Shown here piece after piece: positions 1 through 10,600 of a DNA stretch of 64,000 nt. This DNA comes from Streptomyces sp. A3M-1-3 (GTDB lineage: Bacteria > Actinomycetota > Actinomycetes > Streptomycetales > Streptomycetaceae). The stretch covers positions 38,001-102,000 of the forward strand of contig NZ_JANAVP010000026.1 of the NCBI RefSeq assembly GCF_024213665.1, read 5' to 3'. Under the pieces are notes generated by a model, which worked only from the letters and a program-made list of their open reading frames with translations, searched no databases and was not told where the DNA came from. Every line of letters begins with the position of its first letter. The stretch's first letter is position 1. Made by a program: the position numbers and the translations under genes.

Positions 1-73
1 ACCTGCTGCGACGAGCGATTGCAGGCTACTGACCTGCACGAATGGTCTTTCGGCTGTTTCACGCTCGTGCGCG

Positions 74-1586
74 TTGATGCAGCCGGAAGTCCCAGAAAAG
101 TCCCTGAAGACTCCCACTGCCGACGGTCACTCTTTCGGCTCTATGCAGAGCGTGGGGGTGCGGTGTGGGCTGGTGACTGTGCATCCGTGGTCCGCCTTGA
201 ACGAACGGCAACGCGCGCTTCTCGAACGGCTGGCGGTCGGTGAAGAACCCGGAGCCTGGGCACCGGGGGATTGGCCCTCGGCCTATGCCCTGCGCGACCG
301 TGGACTTCTGCGGGTCAGCACAGGTAACGGGGATATCCATGCGGGGGTCACCGAGGCCGGCCGGTTCTACCTTCGGCGTGGTCATCATCCCGACGACCCG
401 GCGTTTGCAGACGGTGGTGTCCAGGCGGTGTCTGCCGGGTCACCGGCACCGGCGAAAGGCGGCGGGAGGCGGGAGGCGGGAAGCCACGGGCCGAACGCGC
501 CATCCGACGCCGTACGGTGAACGGCCCATCGCTCGGGCTCGCCGCGCGAAGGCGCAGGAGTTGGTCGCGTGCCTGGTTGCAGAGGGGCGTGTCCGTCTCG
601 CCGACCCCGATGACGATGAGGTCGCCGAATGGCGGCGCGTCGTCGATTACGCGAAGCGGCACGGCCTGGAACCGCAAGGCAAGCGCATCGAGAAGGCCCA
701 CTTCGGCGCACATGGGCTGGAGATATTCCTTACGGAAGGCCCGCATCCCAACTCACGCAGCCAGAGACCGAAAGACGACACATCGGTGGTCCCGGTCCCC
801 ACGCGACTGGGTTCCCTCCATCGAGCTGTGGCTGCGCTCAGGGACGATGAGGGGCGGCTGCTGATTCCGCCCGTGCTCCGCCGTAGGTCACTCCTGATAC
901 TGCAGGCGCTGGCCGCCGAGGCGATGAGACGAGGGCAGGAAGTGAGGGAAGGCCGGTCGTACTTCTCGCGGCGCGACGGCGGAGTGGACGTGGTCGGCGG
1001 CGGCTTCACGTGCACCGTCACTGTCAGGCAGGAGTTCCCGCAGTCCACGAATCCGGAGCGCTCCGCACGTCTCGTCGTAGAGCTTGGCCACGGTCGGTCC
1101 AGCCGGCCGAGCCGCTGGCGAGATCGGAAGGACCGGGTGCTTGAGGACGCCTTGGGCGTGATTCTCGGGGAGATCGAGGAGCGAGCACTGGAGGATGCCC
1201 AGCGCAGGGAGAGCGAGGAACGGGCCAGGGACGAGCGTGAGGTTCGCTGGCGGGCGGCCATGGCGAAGGCAAAGGAACGAGCGGTTCGGGATCAACTCGC
1301 CGAGGTGCTTCACGAAGAGGCAAGGCGCTGGCGGGAGGCTGCTGAATAGGGTGAGTACTGCGACGCTCTGGAACGTCGTCTTGCCGAATTGGGCAGCGCT
1401 CCGACTGAGTCGGATCCGGCTGCGCCCCGACGCTGGCTGGAGTGGGCACGTGGCTACGTGCGGGCGATCGACCCTTTGGGCCAGCCTTGGGGGATGCCGA
1501 CTCTGCGTGATCCGACACCAGAGGAGCTGAGGCCGTATCTGCAGGGATGGAGTCCTTACGGTCCCGAACGGCAGACTGGACGATGA
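74..1586 (+). pseudogene. Broken winged-helix DNA-binding-type protein (frameshift plus nonsense codon)
   Basis: Three pieces read as one Streptomyces-type protein. Codons from 74 give a winged-helix pattern (ALNERQRALLERL, then TEAGRFYLRRGHHPDDP). The frame is lost in a GGCGGGA triplicate at 461-481 and resumes one frame over as PYGERPIARARRAK and a long helical C-terminal domain with a charged coiled coil (about 1150-1345). A TAG at 1347-1349 interrupts that frame, but coding continues in the same frame (EYCDALERRLAELG, then PEELRPYLQGWSPYGPE) to TGA at 1584. Deleting one 7-bp repeat unit restores the first junction exactly. The N-terminal start is uncertain (ATG 74 or ATG 143). The role is unknown; the winged helix suggests nucleic-acid binding. 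The two lesions make a full-length product unlikely unless the repeat varies and the stop is suppressed. Confidence 0.7.
461..481 (+). repeat. GGCGGGA x3 tandem repeat causing a frameshift
   Basis: Three perfect head-to-tail copies of the heptamer GGCGGGA lie inside a coding region. Seven is not a multiple of three, so gaining or losing one copy switches the downstream frame. With two copies the flanking winged-helix and C-terminal domains would be in one frame; with the three present they are not. This is the arrangement expected of slipped-strand (phase-variable) switching, although simple mutation is equally possible. Confidence 0.85.
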
Positions 1587-2262
1587 CACGCGGGGCGAGC
1601 AGCCCGCCGACTGACCGGTTTCTAATGAGCACCATGTGGAGTGCGTGGCGATTCTTGAGCCGGAGAAGAAGGACGCCTGACCTGTATGTCCGGGGCCTGT
1701 GCGTGATGTGCGTCGGGGTCGTTACGGGCGATTCCCAGGCGTATGTTCGACGCACGCGACGCATGTGGGACGCATGCCCGACGTGCATTATGACGGTTCG
1801 TCACCACGAAGCAGCCGCTTTCTCGGCAGGATAGAGACCCCGGTCGAGGAGGTGGTTGCTGTTTGGCCGGATGGCCTCGAATGGACCCGGCAGGCGGGAG
1901 GGGTCACCTTCGGGCGGCAATCAAGTTCCGTGGCCACATCAGGAATCTGATACTAACTCACCAGCGGCCACTGTCTCGATCGCCCTGTGTTGGGCCAGAC
2001 GGCGAAGGAGAGGTGTCGGGACTGAGCCTGTTCAGTCGGGGGCGGCGTGGCCGAGGTGATGCCTTGGTCGGCTGATGAAGGGCCGAGGTGAAGGACCTCG
2101 TCGAGGCCCATTTTGGATACGCCCACCCATAGGCCGAGGTCCTCGCACTACGATGTGATCGGGGGGATCTCGGTGTCTCGGCGTGCGCGCGGGTAACCGG
2201 AAGGTCAGCATTTCGCGAGCTCCTCCGCCGACCGCTTCTTCGCAGTCCGCCAGGAGCGCAAC
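1587..2262. other. Non-coding or degenerate stretch before the TerY-P operon
   Basis: About 680 bases without a convincing gene on either strand. Short open frames have no family-like composition and the third-position G/C bias is weak. A CAGGAG ribosome-binding site at 2251-2256 serves the next gene. The operon promoter presumably lies here, but I could not assign -35/-10 boxes with confidence. Confidence 0.5.
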
Positions 2263-3099
2263 GTGCCGTACACGGCCGAAATCAGCCGCAGCAATCCGAC
2301 GAGCATCATCTTTCTCGTCGATCAGTCGACCTCCATGAGCGATCCCATCGGCGGTGAAGTCCCCCAGCAGAAGGCTGATGTCGTCGCCGATGCCATCAAC
2401 CGGCTCCTCACCGAGCTCTCGGTCAAGTGCGCAAAGGAAGAAGGCGTACGCGACTACTTCCACGTCGCGGTCATCGGCTACGGCGCCACCGTCGGCTCGG
2501 CGTTCGCGGGCTCTCTCGCCGGCCGGGACATCGTTCCACTCAGCGAGGTGGCGGACAACCCGGCCCGCGTTGACGAGCGCAGCAAAAAGGTGCCCGACGG
2601 CGCAGGTGGTCTGGCCGAGACCACGGTCAACTTCCCGTTGTGGATGGACCCTGTCGCACATGGCGGAACCCCGATGAACCGTGCTCTTCAGTACGCCGAA
2701 AGCCTCGTGGCCAGCTGGACCGAGCGCTACCCGGCCAGCTTCCCGCCGATCGTCATCAACCTGACGGACGGAGAGTCGACCGACGGCGACCCCACTGCGG
2801 CTGCCGAGGCCATTACCTCGCACGCCACGGCCGACGGCGCGGCCCTGCTGTTCAACCTGCACGTCTCCGCCGCAGGCGGAACACCCACCGCATTCCCCGA
2901 CACCTCCGACGGTCTCCCTGACAGCTACGCTCGCACCCTCTTCTCCATGTCGAGCCCTCTGCCCAGTCATATGCGTTCGTACGCCGCCTCGCAGGGCCAG
3001 CGGGTCAGCGACACAACCCGCGGCTTCGTCTACAACGCGGACATCACCACGGTCGTCCAGTTCCTCGACATCGGCACCCGCGCGACTGAACTGCGGTGA
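2263..3099 (+). CDS. TerY/YegL-like von Willebrand factor A protein
   Basis: A 278-residue vWA-domain protein, first gene of a three-gene phospho-signalling operon. The metal-ion-dependent adhesion site is intact: DQSTSMS at residues 20-26 (DxSxS), the middle threonine in HGGTPMNRAL, and the late aspartate in LTDGES. GTG 2263 is chosen because CAGGAG lies 6 nt upstream and the domain begins at once. Its end overlaps the phosphatase gene (GTGA). In Ter-type systems the vWA protein is thought to act as a metal-dependent assembly factor whose state is set by the partner kinase and phosphatase; that role is inferred from family and gene order. No signal peptide or membrane segment is seen, so it is probably cytoplasmic. 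Confidence 0.88.
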   Translation: MPYTAEISRSNPTSIIFLVDQSTSMSDPIGGEVPQQKADVVADAINRLLTELSVKCAKEEGVRDYFHVAVIGYGATVGSAFAGSLAGRDIVPLSEVADNPARVDERSKKVPDGAGGLAETTVNFPLWMDPVAHGGTPMNRALQYAESLVASWTERYPASFPPIVINLTDGESTDGDPTAAAEAITSHATADGAALLFNLHVSAAGGTPTAFPDTSDGLPDSYARTLFSMSSPLPSHMRSYAASQGQRVSDTTRGFVYNADITTVVQFLDIGTRATELR

Positions 3100-3956
3100 T
3101 CACCCCACCCTGCTGCGTGTACGTCACGCACCTCGTAGCCCCCAAGTACGGGAGCACGGTAGCGGAATGCGAGGACGCCGTCGTTGTGCTCCCCAGCCGC
3201 TCACACGACTACATGCTGCGGGAACCGCTCACTGTGGGCGTCTGCGACGGGGCTACGGAGAGTGCCCTGGCCAAGGACTGGGCCCGGCTGCTGTCCCGCG
3301 TGGCGGCCGAACAAGCCATGGAGCGGCCCGACGTGCTGGCCGGCGGTGCCGCCTTCGAGGAGTTCGCGTCGTCGGCCGTGGCTCAGTGGGATCCCTGGCT
3401 CGCGCAGTACACGCAGGTGCGAGTCGCGGAAGGACGCCCGTTGAAGTGGTACGAGCACACCAAGCTCGCCGAAGGCGCCTACGCGACCTTGCTCACTGTG
3501 CGCGTCGACCCAGACTCCGATCCTGGCCCTGGCTCCGACTCCGAAGCGTCTGAACCGGCGTGGCGGTGGCGTGCCGCCGCCCTGGGGGACAGCTGTTTGT
3601 TCCATCTGCGCGACGACCGGTTGGTACGGGCGTTCCCGGTTACGGCTGCCGAAGAGTTCGGTACAGCCCCCAATCTTTTCGGCAGCCGTAACCACGACGT
3701 GGCACTGCTGGCCTGCCGTACTCGGCTCGCCGAGGGCCGGTGCGGCCCCGGAGACCGGCTGTTTCTGATGACCGACGCACTGGCGGCGTGGTTCCTGTCG
3801 GCTTCCGACCGGGACAGCGCCGTACGTCAGTTGCTGGAGTTCTCCGGGCCTGACGACCTGGGCGGGTTTATGGACTGGCTGGACGGTCTCCGGGAGTGCC
3901 AGCAGTTGCGGAACGACGATGTGGCGGTTGTCCGGATCGACTTCGAAGGGCGGTGA
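3096..3956 (+). CDS. PP2C-type serine/threonine phosphatase (YegK-like)
   Basis: A 286-residue PP2C-family protein, second gene of the TerY-P triad. Recognisable elements are VGVCDGATES (metal-binding Asp-Gly, residues about 48-57), AALGDSCLFHL, GDRLFLMTDALAAW (second metal-binding Asp) and the C-terminal NDDVAVVRIDF. The GTG start overlaps the preceding stop as GTGA, and its own TGA overlaps the next GTG, so the three genes look translationally coupled. By family it should remove phosphates placed by the neighbouring kinase-like protein, probably from the vWA protein or the kinase itself. Substrates cannot be read from sequence. Confidence 0.87.
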   Translation: MITPPCCVYVTHLVAPKYGSTVAECEDAVVVLPSRSHDYMLREPLTVGVCDGATESALAKDWARLLSRVAAEQAMERPDVLAGGAAFEEFASSAVAQWDPWLAQYTQVRVAEGRPLKWYEHTKLAEGAYATLLTVRVDPDSDPGPGSDSEASEPAWRWRAAALGDSCLFHLRDDRLVRAFPVTAAEEFGTAPNLFGSRNHDVALLACRTRLAEGRCGPGDRLFLMTDALAAWFLSASDRDSAVRQLLEFSGPDDLGGFMDWLDGLRECQQLRNDDVAVVRIDFEGR

Positions 3957-6139
3957 ACGTGGTCACGTCTGTCGGTCCGCAGCGGCAGTTCCCCAGCGGT
4001 GCAGCCTATGCGGAGGCACTGCAGCACACGCAACTGTGCTTCCGGCACCCCGAGCTCAAGGGCGCACGGCCGGAACTGACCAAGCTAGGTCTGCCCCGGG
4101 CCATCTCCGGCGCCTTCGCGAGCGTGTTCTCGCTGACCTCCGTCACCTCGGGGCAGCGGTATGCGGTCAAATGCTTCACCCGCTACATCCCTGACCAGGA
4201 GCGTCGTTACCAGGCCATCAGCGCCCGACTTGCGCAACTGGATTCGGCCGAGCTCTCCCAGCAGTGGAATCTCGGCTTCGAGTACCTGCCCGACGCGATC
4301 GGCGTGGGCCAAGAGCGCTATCCGGTCCTGAAGATGGAGTGGATCGATGCCGTAACTCTGTCCTCTTGGCTCGACGACAACCACGCCGACCGGTTCGCCG
4401 TCGACCGTTTGGCCGACCGCTTCGAGTCCCTGACCCGCGATCTGTCGGCACATGAGATCGCCCACGGTGACTTCCAGCACGGCAACTTGCTCGTCGCAGG
4501 CGATGACACCCTCCGCCTGGTCGACTACGACGGCATGTACGTGCCGGCGTTGGCCGGCCTGGGTGGCACCGAGAGGGGGCACCGCAACTACCAGTCGCCC
4601 ATGCGCGGGAACGACGACTTCGGGGCGGCGCTGGACCGGTTCTCCGCCTGGGTCATCTTCCTGTCGCTCAAGGCCGTCGCCGCCGACCCCGCACTGTGGA
4701 ACCGACTGCACGAGCCGAGTGGTGAGTTCCTGCTGCTCACCGAGGAAGACTTCAAGAATCCGGCCGGCGCCACGGGGCTGCAGACGCTGCTCGCCCACCC
4801 GGATCCGACGGTGAGTGGCCTCGCGGACCACGTGAGGTCCTTGGCCTCCCAACCGCTGGACCTGCTTCCCCCGCTCGCCCAGGCCGTCCCGAAGCAGCGG
4901 ACCTCCGCCACGACGACCACCGCGGCGTCAGCCGTCCCCCCGACCGCTTCTCCCGGTACGGGTGGACTGCCTGGCTGGATGACCGGGCACGTTCCCCAGC
5001 AGGCCGCGCCGCCCTCGGCCGCGCCCGCCGCCACCTCACCGGACGGCTTCCGCACCCGGACACCGCTGGACGCCGTCATGGCCGTGCTCTGGCCGCTCGC
5101 GCTGGCCGCGACCGTCCTGATGATCGTCACCGGATTCCAGACGCCACTGTTCGGGTTCGGGGTGCCCCTCGTCTTCGCTGCCGCGCTCACCGCGTTCGCC
5201 CGGCGCCGCCGCGTGGAGCGGGCACAGTCACGGGCCGCCCTGGTCAGGCTGACGAACGAATTGGACCAGCTCGAGGACCCGGCCAAGGCAGCCGAGAGGC
5301 TGCGCAAGGACCGTGCGAAGTTCGACGCGGGGGAGACAAAGCGGGCCGCCGCCCTCCCGCGGGCCCAGGACAAGCTCACAGCCCAATACCACGCCGAGCT
5401 CAAGGAGGCCGAGAAGCGCAAGGTCCGCAAGCAGCGCGATCTCGACAAGAAGATCGACGGACTCTCGGAGGAACTCCGCAAGGCTTTGGCCAAAGCGCTC
5501 ACCGACAAGCAGTCCGCGTACGTCCGGGATCAGCTCGGCCGACGGCTGATCGCCCAGTCCCCGCCGCACGGCATCGGGTCGACACTTGCCGCTCGTCTCG
5601 CAGCTGCTGGCATTCGGACGGCAGCTGATTTCACGGGCTACCGGTCGGTGCAGAACAGCACCTACAACAACACCGGCGCCGTACTCGTGCTGAGCAGCGG
5701 CCGCGTCATCAACGTCCACGGTATCGGCGAGGCCAAGGCCATCGCCCTCGATGTCTGGCGCAAATCCGTTGTTGCGTCCGCCGTCGCCCGGCAGCCGGCC
5801 GCCCTCACCGCGGTGGAGCGGCAGTCGATCGAGCAGGGCATCGCCCGCCGCCGGGTCCAGCTCACCGACCGGCGCAAGGCTGTAGAGTCCGAGACCGACG
5901 TCTTGCGCGAGCAGGCGCGGAAGCAGCTGGAGGCCGGCCAGGAACGGCTCGCTCGGGAGAACACGCTGGCAGGCGACCGGGCCCGGCAACAGCGGCAGGA
6001 ATTTAGCCGACGCACGGTCACACTCCAGCAGAACAGCGCGCTCCACGGGACGCTGAGCGCCTCTCTGGCGGCCGTCAAGGTCCGGCAGCGCGGGCTGTCC
6101 TACGCGTGCTACGTGCGATTCCTCTATCTCGGTCGGTGA
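3953..6139 (+). CDS. YegI-like protein kinase with membrane segment, coiled coil and HhH domain
   Basis: A 728-residue kinase-fold protein, third gene of the triad. GTG 3953 (GTGA overlap) is preferred; GTG 3959 is an alternative. Order of parts: N-lobe with the ATP-binding lysine in YAVKCFTR; catalytic loop HGDFQHGNLL from residue about 171; DYDGM in place of DFG; a Pro/Ala/Thr-rich linker; one or two hydrophobic segments around residues 375-420; a long charged coiled coil; a helix-hairpin-helix-like segment around residues 530-565 (IGSTLAARLAAAGIRTAADF) and a second HhH-like motif (VHGIGEAKAIALDVW); then another coiled coil. Kinase plus HhH is the layout of E. coli YegI. The family is linked by gene neighbourhood to nucleic-acid stress and phage response; that function is inference here. 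Confidence 0.85.
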   Translation: MNVVTSVGPQRQFPSGAAYAEALQHTQLCFRHPELKGARPELTKLGLPRAISGAFASVFSLTSVTSGQRYAVKCFTRYIPDQERRYQAISARLAQLDSAELSQQWNLGFEYLPDAIGVGQERYPVLKMEWIDAVTLSSWLDDNHADRFAVDRLADRFESLTRDLSAHEIAHGDFQHGNLLVAGDDTLRLVDYDGMYVPALAGLGGTERGHRNYQSPMRGNDDFGAALDRFSAWVIFLSLKAVAADPALWNRLHEPSGEFLLLTEEDFKNPAGATGLQTLLAHPDPTVSGLADHVRSLASQPLDLLPPLAQAVPKQRTSATTTTAASAVPPTASPGTGGLPGWMTGHVPQQAAPPSAAPAATSPDGFRTRTPLDAVMAVLWPLALAATVLMIVTGFQTPLFGFGVPLVFAAALTAFARRRRVERAQSRAALVRLTNELDQLEDPAKAAERLRKDRAKFDAGETKRAAALPRAQDKLTAQYHAELKEAEKRKVRKQRDLDKKIDGLSEELRKALAKALTDKQSAYVRDQLGRRLIAQSPPHGIGSTLAARLAAAGIRTAADFTGYRSVQNSTYNNTGAVLVLSSGRVINVHGIGEAKAIALDVWRKSVVASAVARQPAALTAVERQSIEQGIARRRVQLTDRRKAVESETDVLREQARKQLEAGQERLARENTLAGDRARQQRQEFSRRTVTLQQNSALHGTLSASLAAVKVRQRGLSYACYVRFLYLGR

Positions 6140-6277
6140 GACCGCGTCCCGCCAGGGCCCGTGGCGCAAATTGGTCGTGTCAAGGCATCGCGTCCTGGCG
6201 TTGTCATTCCCGGCCGTCTCGACCGGACGCTCATGTGACACTCCGGGCGTTCGAGATGGGTCCAGCGCCTGCGTTCG

Positions 6278-7032
6278 ATGCTGAACAAGGCTCTGGCGGA
6301 GGAGGATTCGCGGGGGCGAAGGTGGACGGATGCCCGGTACGGCTGCTACGCCTTCTTCGACTACGACGGCGAACCGATCTACGTCGGTCAGGCCCACGAG
6401 GGGCTCCGCATCCGTGTCCGACGGCACTTGGTGACGCAGCCCACCAACGCCGTCGCCATGGGCATCCTCGACGTACAAGAGGTCGCGGAGATGGAGCTGT
6501 GGCCGCTGTGGGAACTGAGCGAGCATCCCGAGCGGACGGAGAGGAAGACCGCGGCCGAGTTCCTGAACCGGCTCGAACGCGCGGCATACCTCCAGGCCGT
6601 CGAACGCAGCCGGTTCGGCACAACCTTGAACGAGAAAGCCCCCCACAGCGCCACCCCCACCCCCCTTCAATGCGGTTCGCGCTCGTGGACGAACAGACGC
6701 GGTCAGAGCACGGCCATGCCGACGTGCGCATCGCACGCCGCGCAGCGACCATCGCCCGCATCTCGTCACTCTTCTTGGAGCGAGGTGAGGTATCAGACGG
6801 TGCCCGTCGCTCGCTAACGCTCCAGGCGGCCCGACTGACCCATCTGGCCGCTTCCCGTCTGGCATATGTGCAGGGCCGCCCCGACCCCGCTCCGGGGCTC
6901 ATCGATGCCCCCAGGCTCCTCGGCGACAACCAACGGACCATGCGTGACACCACCCGAGTCCCGAAAGGCGTTACTGACGGGCAGGTGACGGACGCCCTAC
7001 CGAGTGGGAGGCATGGCAGTTGGCGCAGATGA
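6278..7032 (+). pseudogene. GIY-YIG nuclease-like gene, frameshifted in a C run
   Basis: The N-terminal part (6278 to about 6640) is a GIY-YIG-type domain: YGCYAFFDYDGEPIYVGQ followed by RIRVRRHL and a conserved ERAAYLQAVERSRFGTTLNEK. After a six-C run at 6639-6644 the family-like sequence continues one frame over (HADVRIARRAATIARISSLF, then LTLQAARLTHLAASRLAY) to a stop at 7032. Adding one C restores a single frame. If the frameshift is real, the present ORF ends at 6817 with about 60 unrelated residues; the GIY-YIG core itself would still be made. The gene lies 138 bp behind the TerY-P triad on the same strand and could be part of the same defence module. Confidence 0.65.
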
Positions 7033-7213
7033 AGCCGGGCTGGTGCCTCATCATCTCTGCGGTGGCGCAGGCGAGCAGGGCGATGAGTTCAGCCTGGCGG
7101 TCGGGGGAGAGGATGAAGACGTTTGATGAGTGTCGCCACGGGGTGGGTCGTGTCGATGTATGCGGCTCGGGTCCGCGAGCGCAGGAGGACGTTGAGGGTT
7201 TCGCGGGCGTCAC
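6971..7213 (-). pseudogene. Possible remnant of a conserved streptomycete protein
   Basis: Reading leftwards, the stretch SPDRQAELIALLACATAEM followed by HQPGFICANC looks protein-like with a partial Cys pair, while the upstream segment carries ETLNVLLRSRTRAAYI in another frame. There is no good start, and it overlaps the 3' part of the GIY-YIG gene on the other strand. It is probably a decayed gene end. I do not recognise a function. Confidence 0.3.
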
Positions 7214-7392
7214 GGAGTGAGGCGCGCGGGTTCGCGGAATCCTGAACCTGAAACGACCCGCACCCGGACCCGCGGTTTAGCGGGCGGGGGTACGGATTTC
7301 GGGTCCGCGTGGGTCAGCTTTGTCGGCCCCACCGCGCCTGTGGAGTTTGGCTCGGATGCCGCGTTGGTGGCGTGCTCCCTCGGCTGGGCGGT

Positions 7393-7567
7393 CCTAGGGT
7401 TGACGGCCTGGACGATGAATGACTGCATGCCGTCGGCGGCCCGGTGGGGCGGAGTGATCTTGATGTCGGTGACGCCAGCCGCTTCCAGGCCGTGGCGGTA
7501 CTCGGCGAGGGAGGGGCACCAGCGATGTGGCCGACGTAGTTGCCGCGCTCGGTCCGCTGGTCGAGCC
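7393..7567 (-). pseudogene. arsM: arsM (arsenite S-adenosylmethyltransferase) 3' remnant
   Basis: Only the last 55-60 codons are visible. RTERGNYVGHIAGA appears in one frame, then EYRHGLEAAGVTDIKITP and ADGMQSFIVQAVNP in the next. This matches the C-terminal end of ArsM methyltransferases as I know them (GLxAAGF...ITPTH...ADGMHSAI). A one-base shift lies between the two blocks, and the catalytic N-terminal domain is absent. It is a scrap left by rearrangement between the triad region and the large NACHT gene. Confidence 0.55.
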
Positions 7568-7612
7568 TTTACTGTCTGTTCGCCCAACCGACGCTGAAGA
7601 CCGATCACGGTG

Positions 7613-10600
7613 TCAGCGCGCGGCGAGGTCAAGTACGGCTACGCAGAGCGGACCTTCCTGGTTGGTGAAGGGGTTGTGCACGACAGTATCTGGTGACGCG
7701 GATTCGAGGACGCGGATGGCCTCTGTCGCGTCCAGCTGCGGCAGGGCACCCGCTTGCCGCAGTACCACGGCGAAAAGATAGATGCGTTGCAACTTTTGCG
7801 CTTCCGGCTGTGCGTCGGCAATCGGGTCCCAGGGGGCCGCCAGTATTGGGCTGTCCTCGCGAATACCCATTGGGTCGCTTAGGGCGGCCTTGAATGCCTC
7901 GATGGCGTCCGCGTCCACTCGTAGCCGCCGCATCAGTGGCTTCGCGAACATGGGTAGGTAGAGGTCCGAGAGTCCCATGCGGATTCGCGTGTGAGCGCGG
8001 GTTGCAAGGGCTGGAAGATCTTGCGGTTTGGCTGCACCGAAGGCGATGGCCAACATCTCGCTCCAGTCGAGCCGCTCGCGGGTTGCGGGGTCTGCTTCGA
8101 ACCACGTTTCGAGGTCTCGGAGCGCGGCGATGGACAAGCTGTCCGCTGGAAACAGTTGTGTGTAGGCGGCTAGCTCTTCGTTTACAAAGGCATGGCCTGA
8201 CCGCGTGTCAACGGCGTCCTCGGCGAGGATGGCCTTGAACACCTCATCGGGCACATTCCAGCTGTCGCGGTCCAGCACCGAGTCGAGGACCTGGTCCTTC
8301 CGATGGTGGCCCGTTCGGTTGAGCGCTGCCACGATCGAACGAAGGACTCCCTCGTCGCCTCTGTTCTCTTCTTTGGCCCACACCAGGAAGCCCCAATCCT
8401 GGCGGAGGTCTGCATCACTTTCGGCCTCGTTGCGGAGCATCTCGGCGATGGTGGGATATCGGGAAACGACTGTTGCGAGCGCTGACATAACGTGGCGCCG
8501 TTCTTCGCTGGCGGTACGGCGCTGACTGTCGGACTTTCCGTTCAGCCGCTCGAAGATCCCATCGCCGAAGTGAGCGTGCAGTCCTTCCCAGTTTTCGGCG
8601 ACGAGGTCGACAAGAATCTGATCCACGTCACCGTCGTGGAGGACATCCAGTCTGACGCCGGGCACACCGGGGTAACCGAGGGTTTCCCTGACACTGTCGA
8701 TCAGTGTGAGGTCACCGAGCATGAGCATGCCGATCCACGCCAGTTGGCGGCGCTCTTCGAGTTCAGGGCCGTAGGCGCACAGTTCGTCCGTGATCTCACC
8801 GCGCAGCCATTCCATCTCGGGCGTCTGTGCGCCGGAGCCCATTAGGTTGTTGTGGGCTTGCTGGTGGCGTTTGATCGATTGGATCAGCCCGATGAAGGCG
8901 TTCCGGCGAATCCCGGTATCCGGTTCGTTCTTCCATGCCACCATCACGCCGAGGAGGTCGGCCGCGGCGAGTGAGCTGCGTGCAAGTTCGAATGCCAGAA
9001 CTTCGCGTAGCTCTGGTTCGATGTGCTTGAGCAGGTTGAGAGTTTTGTTGACGATCAGGAGAGAGGGTTCGTCGGTCCTGCCGCAGTAGGCCCTGAGGAT
9101 GGCGGCTGGAATGGTGTCCGAAATCCCTGACGAGATGGGCCTTGTGTCGTGGATGAGCTTGTCGGCGAACTCACGGACAGTCGGCTGCTCAGGCCAGGCG
9201 TTGATGACCGCTGGGACATGCCACATCAAGAAGTGGGGGGAAACCGCGGTGCACAGTGCCGCCAGCTCGGCTGGGTCGTAGCTGGCAAGCGCCTCCCTCG
9301 CGGATTCGGTTTCGGCATCGGGTTCCCGGACGGCAGTCTCGAACTGCTTCCAGGCATCGGCCACAGCCTGAGCAACGACAACGCGCTCCTCGGTCTGCGC
9401 ATGCGCGTCGGACTGGCGCAGCAGGGACACCAGGACGGCAAAACCCTCCCTTGGACCAAGCACGTCGATGGCTACGCCTGCCATCGGCGCGGCTTCGGCG
9501 AAGTCGCCGCGAAGCCGGCTGGAGAGGACGGTCCGGACGTACTCGTCGTCTGCGTACCGCTCGACCAACGTGCGGGCCGCGGCGTACGGCCGGGCGGCGT
9601 CCAGACCGCGCAACAGCACCACCTGGGCCTCAGCGGGTGGCAGCGCGGTGGCGAGGCCGGCTACGCGGTAGGGCTGTATATTCCGCAATCCGGTGTCCAC
9701 GTAAGGGTGGAGAGCCTGAGCGAATGCCGGATCGTCGCGCCACTGCTGGGGAATCATGCCGACGTCGAAAAGGATCAGCCCGCCTTCCTCCGGGTCTGCG
9801 AGCTCAGCAGCCACCCATGCCTTGAAGCGGCTGTCGCCGGCGAAGGCGTTGCACGCCAGGGTCCATGCAAGGCCACGGTCGCCACCATTGCGACCGTTCG
9901 TCTGCAAGGTCTCCAGCGCGAACTCCGCTGCCTGCGCATCCCCGGTGGCGGCGATGTTGACGAGGTCCGCTGCGGGCCACGGACCGGAGAGGAGGTCCTC
10001 TCGGCGAAGCAAGGACAGCAGCCAGTCTCGTTCCTCCGGACGATACAGTGCGGCATCTCCTGACGTAGTGCCGCGCTGCAGCAGGTGCAGGCCAACCAGC
10101 CGGAGTGACCTGGATGGCTGGACTCGCGCCCAGTCGACCATCCGTGTGGTTTCCGGTGCATCTGCCCACCCGTTGCCGATGGCGAGGATGGCAGAGGCCT
10201 GGGTCGCAGAGGACGGCCCAGTCTCGGTGAACGCCACCAACCGGTCGAGCAGGCGCGACCGGCCACCGAATCGGCGTGCGATGGCCAGCGCTGCGTTGAT
10301 CTTCACGTTGTCCTCTGGGTGTCTAATGCCCCAGAGCAGGTACTCGGCCGCGACGTCGTCAGCGATGTCGAGATCGCGCAGCGCCCACATGGTTGGTGAA
10401 GGTTCGGGGCGAGGCGCTGTGAGCCACCGTTTCATGATCGGTAGTAGGTGGGTGCGTGCGGCGTGGTTCGCGAGCGCGCCGGTTAGTGCAGTGATGAGGT
10501 TCGCCCGATGACGCAGCGACGGATGGGTCTCCACGCGTTCGACGAGCTGGTTGGTGTAACTGGTCTGCGATTTCGGGGTGAGCTTGACACCGGCGGCGAG

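Noticed and set aside
1547..1834. Plus-strand ORF of 95 codons
   Set aside because: No ribosome-binding site, weak third-position G/C bias and no family-like sequence.
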